The position numbers and the translations under genes are program-made. DNA of 64,000 nt. Origin: Treponema parvum. GTDB lineage: Bacteria; Spirochaetota; Spirochaetia; Treponematales; Treponemataceae. Under the pieces are notes generated by a model. It was not told where the DNA came from. It did no database searches and saw nothing but the letters and a program-made list of their open reading frames with translations. Positions within the stretch are counted from its first letter, which is position 1. Each line of letters opens with the position of its first letter. Below are positions 29,579-39,120 of the stretch, in pieces. The DNA lies in contig NZ_CP054257.1 of the NCBI RefSeq assembly GCF_017893945.1, positions 682,001 to 746,000 of the forward strand. Reading direction: 5' to 3'.

Positions 29579-31045
29579 ATGAAAAGTATAGCCGAACAGA
29601 TTTTTTCTTATGCTCTGTCTGCCCCCGACAAGGTCGCCGTCTCTGATGGAAAAAGAAGTATTTCTTATTCTGAGCTTACCTCAGATATTCTTTTTGCCAC
29701 GGCTGTTCTTGAAAAAGAATGCAAACTGCATAAAGGGGATTGTGTCATTCTTGCATCTGCAAAGGAACTGGAGTTTGTAAGCGTATATTTTGCCTGTCAC
29801 CTTTGCGGTGCAATTGCCTTGCCGATAGATCCTGAGACAAATGAAAAAAGACTTTCGGTTATATGCGGTAAGACATCACCAAAACTGGTCGTAGGATTGA
29901 ACAGACAGACTGAATACAGAACCTTGCCTTTTGACAAGTTTATCAGGACTGATTTAACAAAGTTTGGATCCAGTATGTCTGATATTAAATTTCCTGATGC
30001 CGAGAGTATTGCTGATATTATCTTTACAACGGGAACCACCGGAGTGCCAAAGGGCGTGACACTTACCCATAAAAACATATCAGCTGCAGCCCGCAATATC
30101 AATAGTTTTATAAAAAACTCGACAGACGACGTAGAGCTCCTTGCTCTGCCTGTTTCTCATTCGTTCGGACTTGGAAGATTAAGGTGTGTTCTTTCGAACG
30201 GACAGACCCTTGTCTTGCTCGGAAGTTTTGCTAACATGAGGCGTTTCTTCCGGTATATTGATGAGTTTAAGGTAACCGGTTTTGGAATGGTTCCTGCAAG
30301 CTGGGCTATGATTAAGAAACTCAGCGGTAACAAGATTGCTGATTTTGCGGAACAGCTTAATTATATTGAAATAGGGTCGGCTCCGATGCCGCTTGAAGAT
30401 AAAGAACTCCTGTGTTCATTGCTTCCGAAAACAAGAATCTGCATGCACTACGGACTTACGGAAGCTTCCAGAAGTGCCTTCATGGAATTCCATTCTGAAA
30501 ATAACCGATTTGAAACTGTGGGTAAAGAAACTCCTAATATGCATATAAGCATTTGTGATGAGAAAGGAAATAAGCTCCCTGTTAATACAGAAGGTGAAAT
30601 TTGTGTTGAAGGCGATGCTGTAACAAACGGCTACTATCAGGAAAAGGAAATTACTGCGAAAAGTTTCTGGGGAAAGAAATTTCGAACGGGAGATTGGGGG
30701 CATCTTGATGAAGAAGGCTACCTTACATTAAAGAGCCGAAAAAAAGAGTTGATAAATGTAGGCGGAAAAAAGGTGAGCCCGATAGAAGTTGAAGATGTTC
30801 TGAAATCGTTTGATTTTGTTAAAGATTGTGCCTGCATTGCAAGTCCAGACCCGAATGGTGTTCTTGGTGAAGTAGTAAAGGCATTTATAGTGACTGATGA
30901 ACCTGAGAAAGTTACAGCCGGGAATATGTTGAATCTGATAGGGAAACAACTTGAAACATATAAGATTCCTGTTCAGTATGAAGTAATAGAGTCTATACCG
31001 AAGACTTCTTCTGGTAAGATTCAGCGTCTTTTGCTAAAGAGGTAG
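29579..31045 (+). CDS. Acyl-AMP ligase (fatty acid/ACP or CoA ligase)
   Basis: 488 residues; ANL superfamily. IIFTTGTTGVPKGVTLTHKN is the P-loop, then MHYGLTEASRSAFM, FRTGDWGHLDEEGYL, RKKELINVGGKK, and the catalytic Lys in PKTSSGKIQRL. Its ATG abuts the stop codon of the ACP, suggesting that it loads that carrier. The acyl substrate is unknown. It differs clearly in sequence from the ligase at 20024-21694. Confidence 0.87.
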   Translation: MKSIAEQIFSYALSAPDKVAVSDGKRSISYSELTSDILFATAVLEKECKLHKGDCVILASAKELEFVSVYFACHLCGAIALPIDPETNEKRLSVICGKTSPKLVVGLNRQTEYRTLPFDKFIRTDLTKFGSSMSDIKFPDAESIADIIFTTGTTGVPKGVTLTHKNISAAARNINSFIKNSTDDVELLALPVSHSFGLGRLRCVLSNGQTLVLLGSFANMRRFFRYIDEFKVTGFGMVPASWAMIKKLSGNKIADFAEQLNYIEIGSAPMPLEDKELLCSLLPKTRICMHYGLTEASRSAFMEFHSENNRFETVGKETPNMHISICDEKGNKLPVNTEGEICVEGDAVTNGYYQEKEITAKSFWGKKFRTGDWGHLDEEGYLTLKSRKKELINVGGKKVSPIEVEDVLKSFDFVKDCACIASPDPNGVLGEVVKAFIVTDEPEKVTAGNMLNLIGKQLETYKIPVQYEVIESIPKTSSGKIQRLLLKR

Positions 31046-31054
31046 GAATTTTAT

Positions 31055-32176
31055 ATGTGGCAACCGCAGTCATTTTATGGCAAATATTTATTAGACCAGC
31101 CTGTAATATTCATGGGTGAAAATTCAATAAAAGGTTTGTATAACTTTCCCGGAAGTAGATTTGCTATAATCCACGGAGAAAATGTAAAATTTGATAAAGA
31201 AATTTTTCAGAAAGCATTTAAAGCATTTGACGTGAAATTCATTACAAAAAGCTGGAAAAACGAGCCTACCTTAGAAGATCTTAAAGGAACTCTTTGTGAG
31301 CTTGAAGCGTTTTTGCCTGATGTTATTGTTTCGATTGGTGGCGGTTCAGTAATTGATGGGTGCAAAATATGCCGGCTTTTTTATGAATTTCCATACTTTG
31401 ATATTGAAAAACCGAATTTCAATTTCTTAAGTTTCAAAACAAAATTTATTGCAGTTCCTACAACGGTGGGAAGTGGGGCGGAAGCTTCTTCTGCGGCTGT
31501 TTTATTCAATGCTGCATTAAATAAAAAAGAGATGGTCGTTCATAATTTGCTTAGACCCGATGTAGTCGTTCTTGAACCTTCATTTATAGAAAGCTCTGAT
31601 AAAACATTTGTATTTTCTTCTGCCCTTGACGGCATTGCTCATATTGTGGAAGGGTATGTTTCGAACATGGATAACCCTCTTTCCGATATGCTTGCAGAAA
31701 AAGGTTTGCAAATATTTTATGAAGAATTATTAAAGGAGGATTTTTGCAGTATTGATTTCTTAAGACTACAATACGCATGCTATCTCGGTGGAATCATTCA
31801 GAATCACTGTATCGTTGGTGCTGCACATGCAATAGCACATCAGCTTACGGGATTCGGTTTTCCCCATGCTAAGGCAGTAGGGCTTCTGTTGGATTCTGCA
31901 ATAAATGAGAATTCAAAAGACGTAAAAACAAAAGAGAGATATGAAACTTTATTCAGACATTGCGGAATAAAATCAACGAAAACCTTTATGATTTTTCTAC
32001 AGAAAATGACTGCATTTTCTATTGATGAACCATTGCAGAAAAAAATAAAGAAAGTTCTTGAAGAAAATATTAAGAATGATTCGTTTATTCAGAATGTTAT
32101 AGACGATCGCGGGGGAAAAGGTAATCCTGTTCCTATCACTAAAGAATATATTGAAAACATTGTAAAGGTATTATAA
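31055..32176 (+). CDS. Iron-containing alcohol dehydrogenase family
   Basis: 373 residues. IVSIGGGSVIDGCK binds NAD(P), FIAVPTTVGSGAEAS is the family signature, and metal ligands lie in LDGIAHIVEG and AHAIAHQLTGFGFPHAKA. It interconverts alcohol and aldehyde, or reduces a semialdehyde. Being between an acyl ligase and a LuxE-LuxC fusion, a role on the aldehyde made by the latter is a natural inference. It is three bases from the next gene. Confidence 0.85.
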   Translation: MWQPQSFYGKYLLDQPVIFMGENSIKGLYNFPGSRFAIIHGENVKFDKEIFQKAFKAFDVKFITKSWKNEPTLEDLKGTLCELEAFLPDVIVSIGGGSVIDGCKICRLFYEFPYFDIEKPNFNFLSFKTKFIAVPTTVGSGAEASSAAVLFNAALNKKEMVVHNLLRPDVVVLEPSFIESSDKTFVFSSALDGIAHIVEGYVSNMDNPLSDMLAEKGLQIFYEELLKEDFCSIDFLRLQYACYLGGIIQNHCIVGAAHAIAHQLTGFGFPHAKAVGLLLDSAINENSKDVKTKERYETLFRHCGIKSTKTFMIFLQKMTAFSIDEPLQKKIKKVLEENIKNDSFIQNVIDDRGGKGNPVPITKEYIENIVKVL

Positions 32177-32178
32177 AT

Positions 32179-34662
32179 ATGGATTTTTTGACGGAAAAAT
32201 TATTACAAAATACCCCCTTCTCTTATAATGAAAATGAAAAGAAAAAAGGCGGTTCTTTTTATAATGCAGTAAAAGAAGAACTCTGTTTCCATTATGATAA
32301 TAATCCTTTATATAAACGTTTTTGTGATAATAAGAAGTTCAATCCACATGATTTTTCAGGTTCTCTTGTTGACATTCCTCCGGTACATGTAGCAGTTTTT
32401 AAGGAACTTGGTAAAACTTTAGGTTCTGTTCCAAAAGAAGAAATAAAACTGACATTACAATCTTCTGCTACTTCAGGAGTGCCAAGCAGTGTCCCTATCG
32501 ATAAAGTTACATCTAAACGGCAGTCAAAAGCGATGGTTAAGGTTGTCGGGGATTTTATTGGAAATGAAAGAAAGCCTTTTCTTGTAATGGACATAGACCC
32601 TATGAGCGGTTTTAGGGATATCCTTGGTGCTCGTTTTGCTGCGGTAAGCGGTTATCTGAATTTTGCTTCAAAAGTTGGATATTTCTTGAAGGTAAATGAG
32701 AATAATCAGTATTATTTTGATACGGAAGGTATAAAAAAATATATCAAAGAGCTCGACTTAAACACTCCTGCTGTAATCTTCGGTTTTACTTACATTCTCT
32801 ATTCAGAAGTTGTAAAACCGCTTACGGAAAACGGAGTGAAGTTTGTACTTCCGAAAGGTTCTAAAATCATTCATATCGGCGGATGGAAGAAGCTTGAAAG
32901 CGAGAAAGTAAGCAAAGAAGAATTCAATGCAAAGGCATCTGGGCTTTTTGGAATTGGGCAGAGCGATGTCATAGATATTTACGGATTCACAGAACAGATG
33001 GGGCTGAATTATCCGGACTGCAAGTGTGGCTGTAAACATGTACCTCTTTTTTCGGAAGTGATTGTAAGGGATATTGTTTCTAAGGAGCCATTACCGGCAG
33101 GTAAAGAAGGTTTATTGGAATTCATAACACCTATCCCACATTCATATCCTGGTAATGCAGTTCTTACAGATGACATCGGAATTATTGAGTCTGGTGAATG
33201 TCCTTATGGTAGAAGCGGCACAAGATTTAGAATGCTCGGCCGTCTTAAAAAAGCTGAGGTGCGTGGGTGCGGCGATATTCTTTCAAGCAAGCTGAAATTT
33301 ATTGATGAGAAAATATCTGTATCATCATCAGAAACAGGAATTTTTAATATTGAATTCTTCTCCGGGAATGTAGATACATCTTTTGAACCTAAGGAACAGT
33401 TGGAATCCATAATCAGTGCTTTAAAAAAAAGTCTTAGCTGGCTTAGGAAACAGCCTGTAGATGCATTGATAGGTCTTATAGGACAGGTTTCTAAGAAATG
33501 GGGAGCATCGAATAATCCTGATATGGTTGCGCTTCGTGAACGTGGAACTGGATTTTTAAGCAGTTGGTGCAATCCGGAACATCTTACGAAAATTGCGACG
33601 GAAGGTTTGCATGGAAACAGAATGTATGCAGACACATTCCTCCCTGTAGATGATTCAAAAGTTCAGTACATGAAGGCTACGTCAAAAGGTCTTGTTTGTC
33701 ACTGGCTTGCAGGAAACGTCCAAGTGTTGGGTATGTTTGCACTTGTAGAAAGTATAATAACCAAGAATGTAAATTTGTTGAAAGTTTCCTCAAAAGATAA
33801 AGGCGTTTTCACTTCTCTGCTAAAGGCATTTGAGGGAGAAGTGTTTACGACAAAAGGCGGTTGTACGATTAAAGGTGATGACCTGTTGAAGACAGTCGCC
33901 CTTGTTTATTTTGATCACGGGAATGATGAACTTGGCAAAATCATGTCATTGAATGCAGATGCAAGGATCTCATGGGGAGGGAAAGATGCCGTTATGACCG
34001 TTGCAGGCTATCCAAGCAGATTTGATTGCGATGATATAATAATGGGACCGAAGCTTTCCTTTTCCGTAGTTGCTAAAGAAAAGTTGGATGACGATCATGC
34101 GGTAAAAAAACTTGCAAGGAAAATTGCCGTGGATGCAAGTGTGTTCGACCAGACTGGCTGTGCTTCTACACATAATATATTTGTAGAAAGCGGCGGAAAG
34201 ATAAGCCCTGAGCAATTTATAGATTATCTTGCGGAAGGTATGAAGAAAGCTGCCGTTCAGATCCCAAAGGCGGAGATGTCTCCTGAACAGATTTCTTCAA
34301 TTCATTCAGTTCGTGGAATATATGACTTCAAGGGAAGGGTTGTTGGTTCGAATGATTCTACTTGGACCGTGCTTTACAGTGAAGATTCAAATCTATGTGC
34401 CCCTGTCTATTCAAGAGTACTTTTTGTTCATCCTGTGGAAAACATAAATGAGGCACTTCCTTATGTGGACGATAACATTCAGACAATCGGCATGGCGGCT
34501 CATGGAAGAAAGGCTTTGGATTTTGCAATCAAAGCTGCTGAAAAAGGCGCAATGCGTTTTCCAGACTGTGGGAAAATGCTGAATTTTGAATCCCCTTGGG
34601 ACGGTATGTTTATAATGGAAAGGCTTGTAAAGTGGAATACATTGGGCGGACCGCTCGTGTAA
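32179..34662 (+). CDS. LuxE-LuxC fusion: acyl-protein synthetase + acyl-CoA reductase
   Basis: 827 residues. Residues 1 to about 380 match LuxE-type acyl-protein synthetase, an AMP-forming fold: LQSSATSGVPSSVPID is the P-loop, then YGFTEQMGLNYPDC. Residues about 440-827 match LuxC acyl-CoA reductase, an aldehyde-dehydrogenase fold: CHWLAGNVQVLGMFALVES and the catalytic Cys661 in DQTGCASTHNIFVE. In luminous bacteria LuxE and LuxC are separate and, with LuxD, turn fatty acids into aldehydes for luciferase. Here they are fused and no luxA, luxB or luxD is present. A fatty or short-chain aldehyde for a glycan or lipid is likely, but inferred. Confidence 0.85.
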   Translation: MDFLTEKLLQNTPFSYNENEKKKGGSFYNAVKEELCFHYDNNPLYKRFCDNKKFNPHDFSGSLVDIPPVHVAVFKELGKTLGSVPKEEIKLTLQSSATSGVPSSVPIDKVTSKRQSKAMVKVVGDFIGNERKPFLVMDIDPMSGFRDILGARFAAVSGYLNFASKVGYFLKVNENNQYYFDTEGIKKYIKELDLNTPAVIFGFTYILYSEVVKPLTENGVKFVLPKGSKIIHIGGWKKLESEKVSKEEFNAKASGLFGIGQSDVIDIYGFTEQMGLNYPDCKCGCKHVPLFSEVIVRDIVSKEPLPAGKEGLLEFITPIPHSYPGNAVLTDDIGIIESGECPYGRSGTRFRMLGRLKKAEVRGCGDILSSKLKFIDEKISVSSSETGIFNIEFFSGNVDTSFEPKEQLESIISALKKSLSWLRKQPVDALIGLIGQVSKKWGASNNPDMVALRERGTGFLSSWCNPEHLTKIATEGLHGNRMYADTFLPVDDSKVQYMKATSKGLVCHWLAGNVQVLGMFALVESIITKNVNLLKVSSKDKGVFTSLLKAFEGEVFTTKGGCTIKGDDLLKTVALVYFDHGNDELGKIMSLNADARISWGGKDAVMTVAGYPSRFDCDDIIMGPKLSFSVVAKEKLDDDHAVKKLARKIAVDASVFDQTGCASTHNIFVESGGKISPEQFIDYLAEGMKKAAVQIPKAEMSPEQISSIHSVRGIYDFKGRVVGSNDSTWTVLYSEDSNLCAPVYSRVLFVHPVENINEALPYVDDNIQTIGMAAHGRKALDFAIKAAEKGAMRFPDCGKMLNFESPWDGMFIMERLVKWNTLGGPLV

Positions 34663-34698
34663 TAGTTATATTATAATAATTAAATAAATTTTTGGTCT

Positions 34699-35496
34699 AT
34701 GAGTAAACCTTTAATTTCTATTATTATTCCCGTTTATAATGCAGCTCAATATTTGGACGACTGTGTTAGTTCGGTTTTGTCACAGACATATCAGAATTTT
34801 GAGATTATCCTCTGTGATGATTGCTCCATTGATAATTCCAGGGAAGTTTTAAAAAAATACGAAAGTAACCCAAAATGCAAAGTATTATACAATGAAAAAA
34901 ATATGCACCAGGCAGCTACACGAAACCGATGTATAAAAGAAAGTTCCGGTGAGTATATCGTAATGCTTGATTCAGACGATGTTTCTACTCCTGATAGAAT
35001 TGAAAAGTTGCTTGCAGCTTTTGAAGATAATATAGATTTTGTAGGTAGTGCATGTTTCCTTTTTGATGATAATGGAAAATACGGTTCATGGCATTTAAAT
35101 ATTACTTATCCCCAAAGGAAAGATTTATTAAAAGGCATACCTTTTGTTCATGCTTCCATTATGTTCAAAAGAGAGGTTTTGAATGCTGTTGACGGCTATA
35201 GGATAAGCAGTGAAACCGTGCGTGGTGAAGATTATGATATGATAATGCGTATGTACGCGGCAGGTTTTCAAGGAAAAAATATTGATGATGAACTGTATGG
35301 ATATAGGGTCGATAAAAACTGCTATGCAAGGCGGACATTTAAAGCCCGCATTGATGAAATAGTAATACGATTCAAAGGGTACAAGGCCAATCATATTTTA
35401 TTTCCGTTTGGATTATTGTATATGTTTAAGCCTGTTCCTGCATACTTTTATCAATTATTGCAAATTAACATTCTAAAGCAAAAAAATTATGACTAA
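34699..35496 (+). CDS. Glycosyltransferase family 2
   Basis: 265 residues. GT-A opening ISIIIPVYNAAQYLDDCVSS, VLSQTYQNFEIILCDDCS, the DxD-like metal site MLDSDDVSTPDR, and GEDYDMIMRM. It transfers a sugar from a nucleotide donor to the growing glycan at the inner membrane; donor and acceptor are unknown. Its end overlaps the next gene by eight bases. Confidence 0.88.
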   Translation: MSKPLISIIIPVYNAAQYLDDCVSSVLSQTYQNFEIILCDDCSIDNSREVLKKYESNPKCKVLYNEKNMHQAATRNRCIKESSGEYIVMLDSDDVSTPDRIEKLLAAFEDNIDFVGSACFLFDDNGKYGSWHLNITYPQRKDLLKGIPFVHASIMFKREVLNAVDGYRISSETVRGEDYDMIMRMYAAGFQGKNIDDELYGYRVDKNCYARRTFKARIDEIVIRFKGYKANHILFPFGLLYMFKPVPAYFYQLLQINILKQKNYD

Positions 35497-36271
35497 AATT
35501 GTTTTTTCATTTGATGACGGGCGTGAAGATAACATTAAGGTAATCCAAGACGTTTTTGTAAAAAAATCTATTCCGGCTACTTTCAATATTACAACAGATT
35601 ATATTTCAGATATTCTTTTGCCAAATGAAAAACCTTGTGTAAATAAAGCTCTTTCAAAAGAACAGTTGATGCAAATTGCAAATTATAAGCTAGTTGAAAT
35701 TGCAGGACATGGTAAAAAACATTCAAACGACTGTATGAATCTCATAGATGGAGTCTGTGAATTACGAGAGTGGCTTCCAAATAACAAAATATGTGGAATT
35801 GCAAGTCCGTATTCGCAGGCAAAAATCCAAGAATTGATAGCTGATAAAAGTAAATATATAAGTTATAATATTTCATATATTCGTCTTGGTGATAGAATTA
35901 CATCATTTCGTTTTATAAAGAAAGTCCTGCGCAAGTTTAATCGTATGTTCTTTCATATTCCTTTAATTTTTGAATGGGTTCATGAACAGACGTTTGTGGA
36001 TGAGTCTGATGATTTTATTTTATACAGCGTGCCGATTCTTCATTCGGATACTGTTGCAGAAATTACAGCTCTTATTCGCAGAGCTGTAAAAAAAGATAAA
36101 AGTCTAATACTTATGTTCCATAGTGTTCTACATAAAGGCGACCCCGAATATAACAGCAACTGGTCATGGGATTGGGATAAATTTGAAACGCTCATCACAA
36201 AAGTAAAGGATATGCAGCATCAGAAATTCTTAAAAGTGGTTACAACTAAAGGTTTAATGTTAGGGAATTGA
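35489..36271 (+). CDS. Polysaccharide deacetylase family (NodB-like)
   Basis: 260 residues. VFSFDDGREDN is the catalytic Asp motif, and GHGKKHSND holds the HxxxH metal pair. HSDTVAEI and LMFHSV near the end supply the final His. No signal peptide is seen, so it should act in the cytoplasm, on a lipid-linked or nucleotide-linked sugar. It overlaps the previous glycosyltransferase by eight bases and the next gene starts two bases after its stop. Confidence 0.8.
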   Translation: MTKIVFSFDDGREDNIKVIQDVFVKKSIPATFNITTDYISDILLPNEKPCVNKALSKEQLMQIANYKLVEIAGHGKKHSNDCMNLIDGVCELREWLPNNKICGIASPYSQAKIQELIADKSKYISYNISYIRLGDRITSFRFIKKVLRKFNRMFFHIPLIFEWVHEQTFVDESDDFILYSVPILHSDTVAEITALIRRAVKKDKSLILMFHSVLHKGDPEYNSNWSWDWDKFETLITKVKDMQHQKFLKVVTTKGLMLGN

Positions 36272-36273
36272 AT

Positions 36274-38334
36274 ATGTTTTTATGTTCAACGCTTCCGTCA
36301 TGGAAGCAGATTTTTATAAATAAAAATTCTTCAAAAACATTGTTTTGGGAAAACAAGCCGTCGCTTTTGTTCCCTGAATCGTGTGTTTCTTTGCGTTTAT
36401 TGTTTTCTGTCTACAGGCGGCTGAACAACAAAGAGCGCGTCCTGATATATCTTCCTGACTATTTTTGCGACCAGACCATCCAGTCTTTTAGGGAAAACTG
36501 GATGGATTTTTATTATTATCCGATAGGGGAAGATTTGGAACCGCAGTGGAAAGCGGTTGAAGAGTATGCTAGAGGTAACTGTATTGCCCCTGATTTTTTT
36601 GTGTTTGTACATTATTTCGGCATGGAAAAAAACGTCAGTCTTGCGGCTGATTTTTGTAAGCGACATAATATTCTACTTATAGAAGACTGCGCTCATGTAT
36701 TGCTCGCAAAGGGGAAAATCGCTTCTAAAGGAGATTTTGTCATATTCAGCCCGCATAAGCAGATTCCTATTTCTGACGGTGCAATTCTTGCGTATAATGA
36801 GTTAGAGAAGACTGTGGAACTGTGGAATTCGCTTAAAGAAGAATATAAAAATTTGCCCTGCAGACCTAAAAATAACCGTTGGTATGTAAAGAAAGTTATC
36901 CAGAAACTGTTCAAAGCCCATCGAAAGCTTCCTTATTATTCGGGTGTCCATTTAGGCAGCGGAAATATAGAACGCGTGTCCGTCGAAAGAGTCTCTAAAA
37001 AATCGGAAAACGTTTTACGTTCTTTTTATGATTATATTGAACTCAAAAAAATCTGCTATGTCCGTCGTGATAATCTTAGCATGATGAATTATCTTATTTC
37101 TAAAATAGACAAAACGATTCTTCCTGTAAGTGATGAGCAGACTTTTGCGCCGTATTATGCGGTTTTTTCATTAAAAAATACAACTGATAAAAAGCAAGCT
37201 GTTCAGAATCTTATTGCAAGAGGATTTCCCGTACTTCACTGGCCGGACTTGCCGCGTGATATTATGGACAAACGCGCTGAACATGAAACTGCGTTTGCAC
37301 TTTCTGAAGACATTATAACAATTCCAATTCATCAGGATATTACGCCTCAAAAAATCTGCAAGACGCTTGGAAAGCCTTTTTTGATTAAGCCTCGGAAAAC
37401 CGAATTCCAGATTATATGGAATAAATGCACAAAAGAAGAATGGGAAAATTTATTGGAAAGAGTAGATGGTAGCAACATTCCGCAGGACTGGACATATGGA
37501 GAAGCAAAGCGCGATGTTGAAGGTTGGGCTCTTAATCGGGCTATCATTCAGACTGCTGACGGCAAAAGCATCGGACTCATACAAATGCTTACCAAAAAAG
37601 TGTTTAACATCCCTGTTGCTTTCCGGGTGAACCGCGGACCTCTTTTCCTGCACGAATACAATACGGTAGATAATCATCTTCAGGTAATGGAAACCATTAA
37701 AAAAGAAATAGCCGGTATAAGACCTGTGTTTTATGCGCCAATGATATGTTTTTTTCCGGAAAACAATTTGGAAATTTTCAGTTATAAATGGAATGTATCA
37801 AATATGTTAGGCTTTCCCTCAGGAACAATTGATTTAACGATTCCTGAGGAGCAGATTAGAAAATCTTTTGACAGCAAGTGGCGTAATCAACTGGTCGCCG
37901 CCGAAAAAAATGACATTGCGGTTATCAACAATTCTGAAAATTTTGTCGACCTTGTAAAAATCTATAGCAAAGACAAAGCCGAGCGCGGATATGATGGAAT
38001 CCCGAATAATATTCTTGAATACTTGAACCAAAATGAAAATGTGTTAGATGTTTATTCCGCCTACGATTCAGAAGGAAGTTTACTTGGTTTTGACATTTTT
38101 TATATGCATGGACAAACTTCAACCTACCTTGTAGGATGGAACAGTGCAGACGGCAGAAAATACTGTCTTAATAATTTGCTTTTATATAAGGCGATTGTCG
38201 GCGCAAAAGCCAAAGGAATGCAGATCTTTGATTTAGGCGGTATTGAAGATATTTACACTGAAAACGTTGCTAAATTTAAGCGGGGTACAAAACCGATGGA
38301 GTATAGACTCGTCGGGGAATTTGTAAGATTGTAA
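36274..38334 (+). CDS. Fusion of DegT-type PLP domain and FemAB/GNAT acyltransferase domain
   Basis: About 686 residues. Residues 1-370 resemble DegT/DnrJ/EryC1 sugar aminotransferases: LIYLPDYFCDQTIQSF, LLIEDCAHVLLAKG (PLP Asp) and SPHKQIPISDGA, where Lys162 is the expected Schiff-base lysine. Residues 375-686 resemble FemAB-type N-acyltransferases: WTYGEAKRDVEGW, VAFRVNRGPLF, KWRNQLVAAEKNDI and IFDLGGIEDIYTENVAKFKRG. Amination of a keto sugar followed by attachment of an aminoacyl group to the new amine is a reasonable reading, but inferred. ATG 36274 follows AGGG. Confidence 0.75.
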   Translation: MFLCSTLPSWKQIFINKNSSKTLFWENKPSLLFPESCVSLRLLFSVYRRLNNKERVLIYLPDYFCDQTIQSFRENWMDFYYYPIGEDLEPQWKAVEEYARGNCIAPDFFVFVHYFGMEKNVSLAADFCKRHNILLIEDCAHVLLAKGKIASKGDFVIFSPHKQIPISDGAILAYNELEKTVELWNSLKEEYKNLPCRPKNNRWYVKKVIQKLFKAHRKLPYYSGVHLGSGNIERVSVERVSKKSENVLRSFYDYIELKKICYVRRDNLSMMNYLISKIDKTILPVSDEQTFAPYYAVFSLKNTTDKKQAVQNLIARGFPVLHWPDLPRDIMDKRAEHETAFALSEDIITIPIHQDITPQKICKTLGKPFLIKPRKTEFQIIWNKCTKEEWENLLERVDGSNIPQDWTYGEAKRDVEGWALNRAIIQTADGKSIGLIQMLTKKVFNIPVAFRVNRGPLFLHEYNTVDNHLQVMETIKKEIAGIRPVFYAPMICFFPENNLEIFSYKWNVSNMLGFPSGTIDLTIPEEQIRKSFDSKWRNQLVAAEKNDIAVINNSENFVDLVKIYSKDKAERGYDGIPNNILEYLNQNENVLDVYSAYDSEGSLLGFDIFYMHGQTSTYLVGWNSADGRKYCLNNLLLYKAIVGAKAKGMQIFDLGGIEDIYTENVAKFKRGTKPMEYRLVGEFVRL

Positions 38335-38347
38335 TTAGGATAAATAT

Positions 38348-39118
38348 ATGAAAGCTGTAATATTAGCAGGCGGTTATGGAACACGTCTTAGCGAAGTAAC
38401 TAATGTTATTCCGAAGCCGATGGTAGAAATTGGCGGTAAACCTATACTTTGGCACATTATGAAAATCTACAGCCATTATGGGATAAAAGATTTTGTGATT
38501 TGCTGCGGCTACTTGCAATATGTTATAAAAGAATACTTTTGCAATTATTACCGCCACAACAGTGATATGCTTGTGGATTTGTCAAACAATGATACAACGA
38601 TTCTTGATAGCCATTCAGAAAATTGGAAGGTTTCGCTGATTGATACCGGTCTTAATACAATGACAGGCGGGCGCATTAAACGTATTCAAAAATATATCGG
38701 TTGTGAACAATTCTGTCTTACTTACGGTGATGGTGTTGCTGATATTGATATAGCGAATACGATTCGCTTGCATAACGAGTCAAAAAAAACTTTGACAATG
38801 ACTGCTTATCAGCCTGGCGGTCGATTGGGAGTCCTTGATATTGGAGAAGACAATTTTCTTAAATCATTCGTTGAAAAACCTGCGGAAACAGGAACTTGGA
38901 TAAATGCAGGATTTTTTGTTTGTGATCCGGAGATATTCGATGTTTTGCATGGGGATAATGAAATGTTTGAGCAGGAACCTATGCAGCGATTGGTAAAAGA
39001 GCAGAAGATTCATGTATACAAACATACCGGTTTTTGGAAGCCGATGGATACCCTACGTGATAATAAAGAATTGAATAAATTGTGGGATGAAAATAAAGCT
39101 CCATGGAAGGTTTGGTAA
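38348..39118 (+). CDS. rfbF: Glucose-1-phosphate cytidylyltransferase
   Basis: 256 residues, the family's usual length. AVILAGGYGTRLSEVTNVIPK is the nucleotide loop (shown to 20 residues of context), with MVEIGGKPILWHIMK, CCGYLQYVIKEYF, LTYGDGVADID and INAGFFVCDPE. It makes CDP-glucose, entry to CDP-6-deoxyhexoses. It is followed at once by rfbG. Confidence 0.94.
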   Translation: MKAVILAGGYGTRLSEVTNVIPKPMVEIGGKPILWHIMKIYSHYGIKDFVICCGYLQYVIKEYFCNYYRHNSDMLVDLSNNDTTILDSHSENWKVSLIDTGLNTMTGGRIKRIQKYIGCEQFCLTYGDGVADIDIANTIRLHNESKKTLTMTAYQPGGRLGVLDIGEDNFLKSFVEKPAETGTWINAGFFVCDPEIFDVLHGDNEMFEQEPMQRLVKEQKIHVYKHTGFWKPMDTLRDNKELNKLWDENKAPWKVW

Positions 39119-39120
39119 AA

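Noticed and set aside
29345..34662. Bioluminescence operon
   Set aside because: No luciferase (luxA/luxB) or luxD; only the reductase parts are present.
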